Assembly (NCBI RefSeq): GCF_000091305.1
Contig: NC_013929.1
Coordinates: 3,534,001-3,598,000, forward strand
Direction: 5' to 3'
Length of the DNA: 64,000 nucleotides
Origin: Streptomyces scabiei 87.22
GTDB taxonomy: Bacteria > Actinomycetota > Actinomycetes > Streptomycetales > Streptomycetaceae
The translations under genes were made by a program, and so were the position numbers. Of this stretch, positions 7,425-16,056 are shown one piece after another. The notes under the pieces were generated by a model that made no database searches, was not told the origin of the DNA, and saw only the letters and a list, made by a program, of their open reading frames with translations. Positions within the stretch are counted from its first letter, which is position 1. Each line of letters opens with the position of its first letter.

Positions 7425-8504
7425 TCACACCGTCAGCCAGGACCTCAGGCGCTCCTCGCCCGCCAGGATCAGTGCCGGGTCCACGCGTTCGTCGCGGCGG
7501 TGCGCCAAGTGGGGGTTGCCGGGGCCGTAGTTGACGGCCGGGACGCCGAGCGCGCTGAAGCGGGAGACGTCCGTCCAGCCGTACTTGGGCTGGGCCGTGC
7601 CGCCGACCGCCTCGATGAAGGCCGCGGCCGCCGGGTGGGACAGACCCGGCAGCGCGCCGGGGCTGTGGTCGTCGACGGTGAACGTCTCGACCCCGCAGTC
7701 GGCGAAGACCTCGCGGACGTGGGCGATGGCCTCCTCTTCGCTGCGGTCGGGCGCGTAGCGGAAGTTGACCGTCACCACACACGCGTCGGGGATGACGTTG
7801 CCGGCGACACCGCCGGAGATGCCGACCGCGTTGAGGCCCTCGCGGTACTCCAGGCCGTCGATGACCGGGTACCGCGGCTCGTACGACGCGAGCCTCGCCA
7901 GGATGGGGGCGGCCGCGTGGATGGCGTTGGAGCCCATCCAGCCGCGGGCGGAGTGGGCGCGCTCGCCGCTGGTCGTCAGCAGGACCCGCAGCGTGCCCTG
8001 GCAGCCGCCCTCGACCTCACCGTTCGTGGGCTCCAGGAGGACCGCGAAGTCGCCCTCCAGCCACTCGGGGTGGGCCTCGGAGACGTGCTTCAGGCCGTTC
8101 AGGTCGGCGGCGACCTCCTCGTTGTCGTAGAACACGAAGGTCAGGTCGCGGTTGGGGGCCGGGACGGTGGCCGCGATGCGCAGCTGGACCGCGACGCCGG
8201 ACTTCATGTCGCAGGTGCCGCAGCCCCACAGGACGCCGTCCTCGTCGAGACGGGAGGGGACGTTGTCCGCGATGGGGACCGTGTCGATGTGGCCGGCCAG
8301 GATCACGCGCTCCGCGCGGCCCAGGGTGGTGCGGGCGACGACGTTGTTGCCGTAGCGGTCGACCGTGAGGTGCGGCAGGGCGCGCAGGGCGGTCTCGATC
8401 GCGTCCGCGAGGGGCTTCTCGGTGCCGCTCTCGGAGGGGAAGTCGACGAGCTGCGCGGTAAGCCGCGCGGCGTCCAGCGTGAGGTCAATGGGGGTCTCGG
8501 CCAT
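7425..8504 (-). CDS. dapE: Succinyl-diaminopimelate desuccinylase
   Basis: Hydrolyses N-succinyl-LL-2,6-diaminopimelate in lysine and cell-wall diaminopimelate synthesis. This is an M20 dinuclear zinc enzyme of 359 residues. Metal ligands are visible in LAGHIDTVP, GCGTCDMKSG and FYDNEEV, with a late His in NPHLAHRRDE. A TAGGGT box on the minus strand (8512-8517) lies 7 nt before the ATG, and no Shine-Dalgarno sequence is evident, so the mRNA may be leaderless. It is divergent from the next gene. Confidence 0.95.
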   Translation of the reverse strand: MAETPIDLTLDAARLTAQLVDFPSESGTEKPLADAIETALRALPHLTVDRYGNNVVARTTLGRAERVILAGHIDTVPIADNVPSRLDEDGVLWGCGTCDMKSGVAVQLRIAATVPAPNRDLTFVFYDNEEVAADLNGLKHVSEAHPEWLEGDFAVLLEPTNGEVEGGCQGTLRVLLTTSGERAHSARGWMGSNAIHAAAPILARLASYEPRYPVIDGLEYREGLNAVGISGGVAGNVIPDACVVTVNFRYAPDRSEEEAIAHVREVFADCGVETFTVDDHSPGALPGLSHPAAAAFIEAVGGTAQPKYGWTDVSRFSALGVPAVNYGPGNPHLAHRRDERVDPALILAGEERLRSWLTV

Positions 8505-8511
8505 GTCCCCG

Positions 8512-8517
8512 ACCCTA
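8512..8517 (-). promoter_or_regulatory. Candidate -10 box for leaderless dapE
   Basis: TAGGGT on the minus strand ends 7 nt before the dapE ATG, placing transcription start at or next to the start codon. No good -35 match. Confidence 0.5.
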
Positions 8518-8572
8518 ACGCGCCGCCGGTGCGGGGCAGCCCGGGTGAGCGGAACCGGTCACTCCCGCCCCG

Positions 8573-8593
8573 CTGTTCACATCACTGTTCACA
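8573..8593. repeat. Direct repeat of CTGTTCACA, 12-bp period
   Basis: Two perfect copies of CTGTTCACA separated by TCA lie in the divergent promoter region between dapE and the next gene. One helical turn separates the copies, so they lie on the same DNA face, a layout typical of a tandem-bound regulator. They sit about 30-50 bp upstream of the presumed plus-strand -10 box. Confidence 0.5.
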
Positions 8594-8622
8594 AGACCTG
8601 CACGTGTGCCATTACCGTCCAG

Positions 8623-8628
8623 TACCTT
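8623..8628 (+). promoter_or_regulatory. Candidate -10 box for a leaderless GTG start
   Basis: TACCTT followed 7 nt later by GTG 8636, which has no Shine-Dalgarno sequence. This spacing fits leaderless transcription. Confidence 0.5.
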
Positions 8629-8635
8629 GGACCGC

Positions 8636-9649
8636 GTGTCGGAGCCGTACCCCTTCCCCCCAGGTCCTCGTCCCCGCCGTCGCGGCCGTCGCGTGCTGCA
8701 GTTCATGGCGGCGTTCGTCGTGCTCGCCGCGATCGGGGCGTATCTCACCGTGCAGTATCTGACCGGAGGGAACGGCACACCACGGTGTGTGGTCGTGTCC
8801 GGCAAGGACGACGGCCAGTCGTACGACTTCACGCCCGAGCAGGCGGCGAACGCCGCGACGATCTCGGCGGTCGGCACCTCGCGCGACCTGCCCGAGCGGG
8901 CCGTGACGATAGCGCTGGCGACCGCGCTGCAGGAGTCGGGCCTGCGCAACATCGCGCACGGCGACCGGGACTCCCTCGGCCTCTTCCAGCAGCGGCCCTC
9001 GCAGGGCTGGGGCACCGAGCAGCAGATCCAGGACCCGGTGTACGCGGCGGGCGAGTTCTACGAGCACCTGGTCAAGGTCGCCGACTACGAGCGGCTGCCG
9101 CTGACGGTCGCCGCGCAGAAGGTGCAGCGCAGCGGCTACCCGGAGGCGTACGCCAAGCACGAGCCCGACGCCACGCTGCTCGCCGCCGCGCTGACCGGGC
9201 GGTCGGCGGCCTCGCTGACCTGCGAGGGACGCCGGGAGCCGGCAGCCGGCCCGGGCACCGCCGTCGCGGGCGGACCGGCCGCGGTGCGCGGGGCGCTCGC
9301 GCGGGACTTCGGGGACGACGCGTTCGAGTCCGCGGCGGCGGTGGTCGGCTCCGAGGGCGGCGCCTCCGCGCAGGCGAGCCCGTCGCCGAGTCCGAGCGCC
9401 TCCCCCGCCGCCGGGACGGTCACCATCCCCCTCAAGGACGCAGGTGACGCCGAGCAGGTCCGGCGGCGCGGCTGGGAGCTGGCGCACTGGGCCGTGGCCA
9501 ACTCCTCCCGTCTGGACGTCGAGCGCGTCACGTTCGCGGGCCGGGAGTGGGTCGCCGAGGGCCGGGCCGGTGCGTGGCGCAAGGCCCGCGGCGCGGCGGG
9601 CGGCGGGGCGGACTCCACCGCCGAGGTCCGAATCGTCACTGGACAGTAG
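8636..9649 (+). CDS. Membrane-anchored protein with a lytic-transglycosylase-like domain
   Basis: 337 residues. A Pro/Arg-rich cytoplasmic head is followed by one transmembrane helix (about residues 23-43) and an extracytoplasmic domain. The segments ALATALQESGLRN and DSLGLFQQRPSQGWG resemble the Glu-Ser and Gly-rich signatures of lysozyme-like transglycosylase domains, so cleavage of peptidoglycan is possible. Later there is a Ser/Pro-rich linker (ASPSPSPSASPAAG) and a C-terminal region of about 85 residues of unknown fold. GTG 8636 is preferred over ATG 8606 because of the TANNNT-N7-GTG arrangement. Enzyme activity is inference. Confidence 0.75.
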   Translation: MSEPYPFPPGPRPRRRGRRVLQFMAAFVVLAAIGAYLTVQYLTGGNGTPRCVVVSGKDDGQSYDFTPEQAANAATISAVGTSRDLPERAVTIALATALQESGLRNIAHGDRDSLGLFQQRPSQGWGTEQQIQDPVYAAGEFYEHLVKVADYERLPLTVAAQKVQRSGYPEAYAKHEPDATLLAAALTGRSAASLTCEGRREPAAGPGTAVAGGPAAVRGALARDFGDDAFESAAAVVGSEGGASAQASPSPSPSASPAAGTVTIPLKDAGDAEQVRRRGWELAHWAVANSSRLDVERVTFAGREWVAEGRAGAWRKARGAAGGGADSTAEVRIVTGQ

Positions 9650-9960
9650 GCCGCGAGCCTCACCCGCGCGGGGGACGCGCGGTGCGCGGTGTGGACGGGG
9701 TGCGCGGTGTCGCGGCCGCTCACCCCGATGTCGTGGGATGCGTTGGGAGCAGGGAGCCGTAAGGATTCGGCAGCCGGTCGGGCCGGGTGTCGATTGTCCG
9801 ATTGCATCCCCATTTGATCATGCGACGCATTGCCAACTCTTTACGTCGGGTCGCCGCAACCTTCAGCGGCTTCGGACGGTAGTCACTGCGTCCACGCCCG
9901 GTCGGTCAACTCCCGGGCACGGACGGACACTTCACCGTTCTCTTCCGTCTAAGGAGCATC
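9650..9960. other. Intergenic region before the small secreted protein
   Basis: 311 bp, less GC-rich from about 9740 on (for example CATTTGATCATGCGACG). It should carry the promoter of the gene at 9961. I saw no convincing riboswitch, terminator or small gene. Confidence 0.4.
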
Positions 9961-10374
9961 ATGTCCCTCCCCCTGACCCGCCGGATCGCCCGTGCCGCGC
10001 TGCTGACCGCAGCGGGAGCGGCCTCCGTGGTCGGTGCGGCCGGCTCCGCGAGTGCGGCGCCCGAACTCCCCGCCGCCCCGGACCTCGGCGGTCTGTCCGC
10101 CGTGGACGGGGCCAACGCCGGTTCCACCGTGGACGGCGCGACGCAGAATGTCACCGGTGTCGCCAGCAGCACCGGCAGCAAGGCGTCGAAGCAGACCGTA
10201 CCGACCGTGAGCAAGACCGGCGGCAAGGCCGTCAAGACGACGACGCCCGTCGCGCAGAAGGCCGCCGGGGAGGCCGCCGGGTCCGCCGGCACCGTTCTGG
10301 GGGACACGACGAAGACCGCGACCAAGGGCGGGCTGCCGACGGGGCAGCTCCCGGCGCAGAGCCCGCTGGGCTGA
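9961..10374 (+). CDS. Small secreted Ala/Thr/Gly-rich protein
   Basis: 137 residues with a clear Sec signal peptide (positive start, hydrophobic core, cleavage near GSASAA at residue 32). The mature part is low complexity, rich in Thr, Lys, Gly and Ala, with no cysteine and no recognised domain. The start ATG 9961 has AAGGAG at the proper distance and a strong terminator follows, so this is a real monocistronic gene. Such proteins are common at Streptomyces surfaces; function unknown. Confidence 0.75.
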   Translation: MSLPLTRRIARAALLTAAGAASVVGAAGSASAAPELPAAPDLGGLSAVDGANAGSTVDGATQNVTGVASSTGSKASKQTVPTVSKTGGKAVKTTTPVAQKAAGEAAGSAGTVLGDTTKTATKGGLPTGQLPAQSPLG

Positions 10375-10392
10375 CGTCCGGTCCGACCGCCG

Positions 10393-10426
10393 CGAAGGGG
10401 CCCGGGGTGTTCCCCGGGCCCCTTCG
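10393..10426. terminator. Strong hairpin terminator
   Basis: A 15-bp perfect stem (CGAAGGGGCCCGGGG and complement) with a 4-nt TGTT loop lies between the secreted protein gene and the convergent aminotransferase gene. Confidence 0.8.
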
Positions 10427-10467
10427 GGCTTTGCGCTGCCGCGGCCGGTCGCGTGGCGACCGGAGTG

Positions 10468-11568
10468 CTACGCCTTGGTCAGGCGCTCCACCGCCGCCGC
10501 CACGCGTTCGTCCGTCGCCGTGAAGGCCACGCGGACGTGGTGGTCGCCCGCCGAGCCGTAGAAGTCGCCGGGGGCCACCAGGATGCCGAGGTCGGCCAGG
10601 TGGGCCACGGTGGTCCAGCAGGATTCGTCCCGGGTGGCCCAGAGGTAGAGGCTGGCCTCGCTGTGCTCGATGCGGAAGCCGTGCGCCCGCAGGGCACCGC
10701 GCAGGGCCTCCCGGCGGGCCGCGTAGCGGGCGCGCTGGTCGTGGACGTGGGTGTCGTCCCCGAGGGCGGCGACCACGGCTGCCTGCGTCGGGGCCGAGGT
10801 CATCATGCCGCCGTGCTTGCGGATCTGCAGGAGCGGGCCGAGGACGGCCGGGTCACCGGCGAGGAAGGCCGCGCGGTAGCCCGCCAGGTTGGAGCGCTTG
10901 GACAGGGAGTGGACGGCGACGATGCCCTCGTACGAGCCGCCGTTGACGTCCGGGTGGAGGACCGAGACCGGGTCGGCGTCCCAGCCCAGCTCCAGGTAGC
11001 ACTCGTCGGAGAAGAGCAGGACGCCGTGCTCGCGGGCCCAGGCGACGGTCCGGGTCAGCTCGTCCTTGGAGAGGACCCTGCCGGTGGGGTTGGACGGCGA
11101 GTTCAGCCAGAGGAGCTTGAGACCGGCCGGGTCCAGCGCCGTCGGGTCGTCGTAGACCTCGTGGTCGGCGCGGGCGAGACGGGCGCCCACCTCGTACGTC
11201 GGGTAGGCCAGGCGCGGGTACGCGACCCGGTCGCCGGGGCCGAGGCCCAGCTGGGTGGGGAGCCAGGCGACGAGTTCCTTGGAGCCCACGATCGGCAGGA
11301 CGTGGTGGTGGGTGACGCCGCGGGCGCCGAGACGGCGCTCCAGCCAGCCCGTGATCGCGTCGCGCGACTCGACGGTGCCCCAGACGGTCGGATAGCCCGG
11401 CGAGTCCGCCGCGGCGACCAGCGCCTTCTGGATCAGCTCGGGCACCGGGTCGACCGGCGTCCCGACGGAGAGGTCGACGATGCCACCGGGGTGAGCGGCG
11501 GCCGTCGCCTTGTAGGGCTCCAGCCTGTCCCAGGGAAAAGTGGGGAGACGGTCGCTGACTGCGGACAC
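10468..11568 (-). CDS. dapC: Class I/II aminotransferase, N-succinyl-diaminopimelate aminotransferase type
   Basis: A PLP-dependent fold type I enzyme of 366 residues. The PLP lysine is in VHSLSKRSNLAGYR, the binding Asp/Tyr in LLFSDECYLELGW, and the conserved Asn in LNSPSNPTGR. Actinobacterial proteins of this group beside ferredoxin are annotated as DapC, making the succinylated diaminopimelate precursor; dapE in the same window fits. GTG 11568 is the start. It follows the ferredoxin gene in the same direction with a 137-bp gap, the same neighbour pair as Rv1177-Rv1178. Substrate assignment is by family. Confidence 0.82.
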   Translation of the reverse strand: MSAVSDRLPTFPWDRLEPYKATAAAHPGGIVDLSVGTPVDPVPELIQKALVAAADSPGYPTVWGTVESRDAITGWLERRLGARGVTHHHVLPIVGSKELVAWLPTQLGLGPGDRVAYPRLAYPTYEVGARLARADHEVYDDPTALDPAGLKLLWLNSPSNPTGRVLSKDELTRTVAWAREHGVLLFSDECYLELGWDADPVSVLHPDVNGGSYEGIVAVHSLSKRSNLAGYRAAFLAGDPAVLGPLLQIRKHGGMMTSAPTQAAVVAALGDDTHVHDQRARYAARREALRGALRAHGFRIEHSEASLYLWATRDESCWTTVAHLADLGILVAPGDFYGSAGDHHVRVAFTATDERVAAAVERLTKA

Positions 11569-11705
11569 GGGATCGGGCTCGCTTTCTCGTACGGCGAACG
11601 CCCCGGTCCCGTACGGCGATCATGGTGATCGGGCCGTACGGGACCGAGGCGGCGCGGCTGCGGGGCCGCCGAGGCGTCACCCCGGCGGGGTCCGCGGTGT
11701 CGCTC

Positions 11706-12023
11706 TCAGGCCTGCGGCGGGAGTGCGGCGACGAAGGGGTGGTCGCGCTCGATCAGGCCGAGCTTGCTGGCGCCACCGGGCGAGCCGAGCTCGTCGAAGA
11801 ACTCGACGTTCGCCTTGTAGTAGTCCTTCCACTCCTCCGGGGTGTCGTCCTCGTAGAAGATCGCCTCGACCGGGCACACCGGCTCGCAGGCACCGCAGTC
11901 GACGCATTCATCCGGGTGGATGTAGAGGGACCGCTGGCCCTCGTAGATGCAGTCGACCGGGCACTCCTCGATGCACGCCTTGTCCTTGACGTCGACACAA
12001 GGCTGCGCGATGACGTAGGTCAC
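11706..12023 (-). CDS. fdxA: Seven-iron ferredoxin
   Basis: A small electron carrier of 105 residues. Cysteines in CVDVKDKACIEECPVDC and in CVDCGACEPVCP bind one [3Fe-4S] and one [4Fe-4S] cluster. The helical tail after residue 60 is typical of actinobacterial FdxA/FdxC. The GTG start at 12023 has a strong GAGGAGG upstream. Partner enzymes are not shown by the context; P450s and oxidoreductases are the usual candidates. Confidence 0.95.
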   Translation of the reverse strand: MTYVIAQPCVDVKDKACIEECPVDCIYEGQRSLYIHPDECVDCGACEPVCPVEAIFYEDDTPEEWKDYYKANVEFFDELGSPGGASKLGLIERDHPFVAALPPQA

Positions 12024-12113
12024 GCTGTCGTTCCTCCTCGATAGGGCGCTGGCGGGCCTCCTCAGGCTCCGCCGCCTGGCGCGCGGGAGCGCGGCGTCGT
12101 CGATGCCCGCACC

Positions 12114-12119
12114 TAGTAT
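12114..12119 (+). promoter_or_regulatory. Candidate -10 box TAGTAT
   Basis: TAGTAT in the divergent region before the GNAT gene. Transcription would start near 12126, leaving a leader of about 38 nt to GTG 12164 that contains AGGAGGGG. Confidence 0.45.
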
Positions 12120-12163
12120 CTCCGTTCCTGGGCATGATCCGAACAGGAGGGGTGGACGGACCT

Positions 12164-13330
12164 GTGGAATTCTCTGCCGGTGGACGTCTCGCGATCCGTG
12201 TCTCCGCCGCTGACGTGGGCAAACGCGTATCCGTACGGCGCGTCGTCGACGGCGGCCCGGAGGGCGGGAAATTCACCGACACGGTTGGTGTTCTCACATC
12301 ATGGGACGACGGCGCGCTGCTGATCACCCGGCGGGACGGGGAGCGGGTGCGGATCGAGGAGTCCTCGCTGGTGGCCGGGAAGGTGGTCCCCGCCGCGCCC
12401 GCCCGCCGGCGCGGACCCGCCGCCTCCTTCACGGAACTGGCGCGGGTCGCGGCGCGGGCCTGGCAGCCCGTCGAGCGGGAGCCGCTCGGTGAGTGGGAGC
12501 TGCGGGCCGCAGTCCAGGAGGTGCCGCGCGCAGCGCGTCCGGGAGGGGCGGTGGTCGGGCGACGGGCGGGCTTCACCCGGCGCGCCAACTCGGTCCTGCC
12601 CCTCGGCGACCCCGGGATGCCCCTGGACGAGGCGCTGACGGCCGTACGCCGCTGGTACGCCGCCCGGGGGCTGCCCGCGTTCCTCCAGCTGGCCACGGGC
12701 GCCGAGGGCACCCACGAGCTGCTCTGCGCCGAGGTGGCGGAGCGCGGCTGGGTCGACGTCGTCACCGCCGAGGTGTGGACCGGGGCGCTCGCGCCGGTCG
12801 CGGACGCGGAGGCGGGCGGGGTGGAGCTGTCCCGGAACGCGGACGAGGCCTGGCTCGGCCGCTACCAGCGCAAGGGCCTCGGCGAGGTCGCGCTGAAGGT
12901 GCTCGGGAGCGGGCCCTCGGTGTGGTTCGCGACCGTGCCCGGCGCGGAGGGCGCGGGGCCGGCGGCCATCGGGCGGTGCGTCGTGGACGGGCGGTGGGCC
13001 GGGTTCTCCGCCGTCGAGGTCGATCCCGCCCAGCGGCGGCGGGGCCTCGCGACGGCCGTGATGGCGGCGCTGGCCCGGCGGGCCCTGGACGAGGGCGCCT
13101 CGGCGGGCTGGCTCCAGGTGGAGACGGACAACGCGGGGGCGCGGGCGCTGTACGCCGGGATGGGGTTCGTGGCGCATCACGCGTACCACCACTACCGGGA
13201 GCCGGACCCGGAGGACACCGGACCCGGCGGCGATCCGGGTGCCCGTACCGGCACCGGCACCGGCACCAGCACGAGCACCGGCACCGAATCCGCCACGGGC
13301 TCGGGCTCCGCGCCGGACGGGTCGCCGTGA
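12164..13330 (+). CDS. GNAT family N-acetyltransferase with N-terminal SH3-like extension
   Basis: 388 residues. The N-terminal 70 residues (ADVGKRVSVRRVV, GVLTSWDDGALLITRRDGE) look like a small beta-barrel. The C-terminal GNAT domain carries the acetyl-CoA loop DPAQRRRGLATAVMAAL and the late motif NAGARALYAGMGF. The acceptor is unknown. The start is uncertain: GTG 12164 is preferred since AGGAGG lies upstream, but ATG 12134 is possible. The C-terminus is low complexity (GTGTGTGTSTSTGT), encoded by hexanucleotide repeats. The stop overlaps the next start as GTGA. Confidence 0.82.
   Translation: MEFSAGGRLAIRVSAADVGKRVSVRRVVDGGPEGGKFTDTVGVLTSWDDGALLITRRDGERVRIEESSLVAGKVVPAAPARRRGPAASFTELARVAARAWQPVEREPLGEWELRAAVQEVPRAARPGGAVVGRRAGFTRRANSVLPLGDPGMPLDEALTAVRRWYAARGLPAFLQLATGAEGTHELLCAEVAERGWVDVVTAEVWTGALAPVADAEAGGVELSRNADEAWLGRYQRKGLGEVALKVLGSGPSVWFATVPGAEGAGPAAIGRCVVDGRWAGFSAVEVDPAQRRRGLATAVMAALARRALDEGASAGWLQVETDNAGARALYAGMGFVAHHAYHHYREPDPEDTGPGGDPGARTGTGTGTSTSTGTESATGSGSAPDGSP
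13246..13285. repeat. ACCGGC hexanucleotide repeat within the GNAT gene
   Basis: Several near-perfect ACCGGC units encode the Gly-Thr tail of the acetyltransferase. Such tracts can vary in length between strains without breaking the frame. Confidence 0.6.
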
Positions 13331-14193
13331 GCGGCCACCGGCCGGCCGCGCCGCGGCCTCCGGAGCCGGAGCGGGCCGACGAGGTGCGGCGACGGTTCGC
13401 CGAGGAGGCCCGGGCCGAGCGGCCCGACCTGGCGCTGCTCTGCCTGCTGGTGGGGGCGGCGGGCGACGGGGCGCTCGACGAGGCGGGCCTCGACGCCGCC
13501 GGGATCGAACTCGACCGGCTGGCCGGGCTGATGCCCTACCGGCCCGGCGGGCCGCGCGCGTGGGCGGAGGCGACGGCCGCGCTGCTCGGGGAGCGCCAAG
13601 GGTTCCGGGGCTCGCCGGGCGACTACCAGCGGCTGGAGTCCTCGCTGCTGCACCAGGTGCTCGAACGGCGGCGCGGGCTGCCGATCCTGCTGTCGGTGGT
13701 GTGGATGGAGGTGGCCCGGCGGGCGGGTGCGCCGGTCCACGGGGTCGCGCTGCCGGGGCACTTCGTGGTGGGGTTCGGGCCGCCCGAGGAGCAGGTGCTC
13801 GCCGATCCGTTCGACGGGGGGCGGGTGCTGACCGGCAACGACGCGGAGCTGCTGGTCGCGGGGGCGACCGGGGCGCCGCTGGATGCCGCGATGCTGACAC
13901 CGGCCGATCCGCTGGACGTGGTGGTCCGCGTCCTCAACAACGTGCGCGCGTGGGCGGCGGCCCGGCCCGAGCGGACGGACGTCGCGCTGTGGGCGCTGGA
14001 GTTGTCGCTGGCGATGCCCTCGCATCCGGCGCGGCTGCGGTACGAGTGGGCGCGGCTGCTCGTGCAGCGGGGCGAGTACGTGCGGGGCGCCGTCGCGCTG
14101 GAGGAGTACGCCGAGGTGGTGGGCGGGGTGGACGAGGGGGCCGCAGAGAAGGTGCGCAGGCAGGCGGGGGCGGCCCGGGCGCTGCTGAACTGA
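13327..14193 (+). CDS. SirB1/transglutaminase-like family protein
   Basis: 288 residues, GTG start overlapping the GNAT stop (GTGA). The segment RRGLPILLSVVWMEVARRAG followed by GHFVVGF is the hallmark of SirB1/YchA proteins, which have a transglutaminase-like N-terminal domain and a helical-repeat C-terminal domain. Here the tail from about residue 210 is helical (VALWALELSLAMPSHPARLR). Function is not established for the family. The GTGA coupling suggests a role shared with the acetyltransferase. Confidence 0.8.
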   Translation: MSGHRPAAPRPPEPERADEVRRRFAEEARAERPDLALLCLLVGAAGDGALDEAGLDAAGIELDRLAGLMPYRPGGPRAWAEATAALLGERQGFRGSPGDYQRLESSLLHQVLERRRGLPILLSVVWMEVARRAGAPVHGVALPGHFVVGFGPPEEQVLADPFDGGRVLTGNDAELLVAGATGAPLDAAMLTPADPLDVVVRVLNNVRAWAAARPERTDVALWALELSLAMPSHPARLRYEWARLLVQRGEYVRGAVALEEYAEVVGGVDEGAAEKVRRQAGAARALLN

Positions 14194-14266
14194 GGGCGCC
14201 CCGGTCGTCGTGGGACGGTCGCCACCGGGTTCTCGCGTCGGCCCCGGTGGTCGCCCGCCCCGGCGG

Positions 14267-14881
14267 TCACAGCCAGCCCTTCTCCCGCGCCGTCCGGACC
14301 GCCTCCGTCCTGTTGCGCACCGCCAGCTTCTGGATCGCCGTCGACAGGTAGTTGCGGACCGTGCCCGGGGAGAGGTGCAGGGCCTCGGCCAGCTCCGCGT
14401 TGGTGGAGCCGTCGGCCGCCGCGCGCAGGACCTCGCGCTCCCGGTCCGTCAGCGGGTTCGCTCCCCCGGCCAGGGCCGCCGCCGCGAGCGTCGGGTCGAT
14501 CACCCGCTCGCCCGCCAGCACCCTGCGTACGGCGTCGGCGAGCTGGGCGGCGGGGGCGTCCTTGACCAGGAAGGCGTCGGCGCCGGCCTCCATGGCGCTG
14601 CGCAGGTACCCGGGGCGGCCGAAGGTGGTGAGGACGACGAGTTTCACCACCGGGAGGGCGCGGTGCAGCTCGGCGGCCGCCTCGATGCCCGTCGCGCCCG
14701 GCATCTCGATGTCGAGCAGGGCCACGTCGACGGCGTGGGCGCGGGCGGCGGCCAGGACCTCGTCGCCGCGGGCCACCTGGACCACGACCTCGATGTCGTC
14801 CTCCAGGCCGAGCAGGGCCGCCAGGGCCTCGCGGACCATGGACTGGTCCTCGGCGAGCAGGACCTTGATCGTGCGCGTCAT
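14267..14881 (-). CDS. NarL/FixJ family response regulator
   Basis: 204 residues. The receiver domain has acidic residues in LLAEDQ, the phosphoacceptor Asp in VALLDIEMPG and the Lys in LVKDAP. The C-terminal LuxR-type helix-turn-helix is NPLTDREREVLRAAADG and SPGTVRNYLSTAIQKL. The ATGA overlap with the kinase stop shows coupling. It is last in the operon ATPase-permease-kinase-regulator and probably controls that operon; a palindrome upstream of the ATPase gene is a candidate site. Confidence 0.95.
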   Translation of the reverse strand: MTRTIKVLLAEDQSMVREALAALLGLEDDIEVVVQVARGDEVLAAARAHAVDVALLDIEMPGATGIEAAAELHRALPVVKLVVLTTFGRPGYLRSAMEAGADAFLVKDAPAAQLADAVRRVLAGERVIDPTLAAAALAGGANPLTDREREVLRAAADGSTNAELAEALHLSPGTVRNYLSTAIQKLAVRNRTEAVRTAREKGWL

Positions 14882-16056
14882 GCGCCGGATCCTACGTCCG
14901 GGCCCGGGAGCGTGGCGGGGGCCCTGGCGACCAGCCGGAAGCCGTGCCGGGAGCGACCCGCCTCCAGGGTCCCGCCCACCTTCTCCAGCCGCTCGGCGAG
15001 GCCCGCCAGACCGCTGCCGGGGGTGTCCGCCGGGCCCGCCGGAGCGCCCGTCCCGTCGTCGTCCACGGTCAGTTCGAGGATCGGGCCGTCGAGGGTCTGG
15101 CGGCGGACGAGGTCCACCGTGCAGCGGCGGGCGCCGCTGTGCCGTACGACGTTGGTGACGGCCTCGCGCAGGGCCCAGGCGAGGGCGGACTCGCTGTCCT
15201 CGGAGGCGTCGGTGAGGGGGGATCCGGGGTCGGCGGGCAGGTCGGCGGCGATACCGGCCGCCGTCAACGCGTCCCGGGCACCCGCGAGTTCCGCGCCGAG
15301 GCGGGGGCGCCGGTAGCCGGTGACGGCCTCGCGGACGTCGACCAGGGCCTGACGGCTGACCTGTTCGATGTCGGCGACCTGCTGGGCGGCCTTCTCGGGG
15401 TGGCCGGGGAGCATCCGGCCCGCCAGCTCGCTCTTGAGCGTGATCAGCGAGAGGGAGTGGCCGAGCAGGTCGTGCAGGTCGCGGGCGAGGCGCAGCCGCT
15501 CCTCGTTCGCGGCCAGCTGGGCAACGGTGGCCCTCGCCTCGCGCAGTTCCTGTGTGGTGCGGATCAGTTCGCGGACCCCGGTCATCGAGAAGCCGCCGAG
15601 GAGGGCCGGCAGGAGCAGGGAGGCGAGATAGGCCTCCCCGCCCGGCACGGCGAAGGCGATGGCCGTGAGCAGGGCCGACACCGCCGGGATCGTGTAGCGG
15701 GCGAGCCGCAGCGGGAGGGCGGCGCCGGAGGCGACCGACACGTAGACGAAGAGGACGAGCCACTCGCGGCCGAGGCTGAGGGAGAGCAGCGCGGACTGGG
15801 CGGCGAGGACGGTGAGCGCGCCGAGCACCGTCCGGGTGGTGTCGCGGCGGCCGGTGCGGAAGATCAGCAGGAAGTACCAGGCGACGAAGGCCACCAGGCC
15901 GATCCAGCCGAGGACGACGACTCCGTCGCTGTGGCCCCCGTGCAGCAGGTCGCTGACGGGGGCGCTCAGATAGGCGAGCCAGATCCCGGTCCAGAGGAAC
16001 TTGATCGCCCGCTGTCTGAGGTTCTGCGGGCGCTGCCCGATACCGACGCCGCTCAC
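14878..16056 (-). CDS. Sensor histidine kinase, HisKA_3 type
   Basis: 392 residues. About five membrane helices in the first 140 residues are followed by a HisKA_3 dimerisation segment with the phosphoacceptor His in RLARDLHDLLGHSLSLITLK. The ATP-binding domain has the N-box ALREAVTNVVRHSG and the Gly-rich DDDGTGAPAG and GSGLAGLAERL. The fold resembles DesK-like kinases that sense membrane state. The GTG start at 16056 overlaps the permease stop (GTGA). The signal may be the drug or lipid handled by the linked ABC exporter. Confidence 0.93.
   Translation of the reverse strand: MSGVGIGQRPQNLRQRAIKFLWTGIWLAYLSAPVSDLLHGGHSDGVVVLGWIGLVAFVAWYFLLIFRTGRRDTTRTVLGALTVLAAQSALLSLSLGREWLVLFVYVSVASGAALPLRLARYTIPAVSALLTAIAFAVPGGEAYLASLLLPALLGGFSMTGVRELIRTTQELREARATVAQLAANEERLRLARDLHDLLGHSLSLITLKSELAGRMLPGHPEKAAQQVADIEQVSRQALVDVREAVTGYRRPRLGAELAGARDALTAAGIAADLPADPGSPLTDASEDSESALAWALREAVTNVVRHSGARRCTVDLVRRQTLDGPILELTVDDDGTGAPAGPADTPGSGLAGLAERLEKVGGTLEAGRSRHGFRLVARAPATLPGPDVGSGA

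Noticed and set aside
8606..8635. Start codon ATG 8606 for the transglycosylase-like gene
   Set aside because: It lies upstream of the -10 box whose transcript would begin at GTG 8636.
9650..9960. Possible c-di-AMP riboswitch before the secreted protein gene
   Set aside because: I could not find the conserved ydaO core segments; without a covariance search it is unsupported.
13246..13285. Possible CRISPR-like or VNTR array
   Set aside because: It is an in-frame hexamer repeat coding for a Gly-Thr tail, with no spacers.
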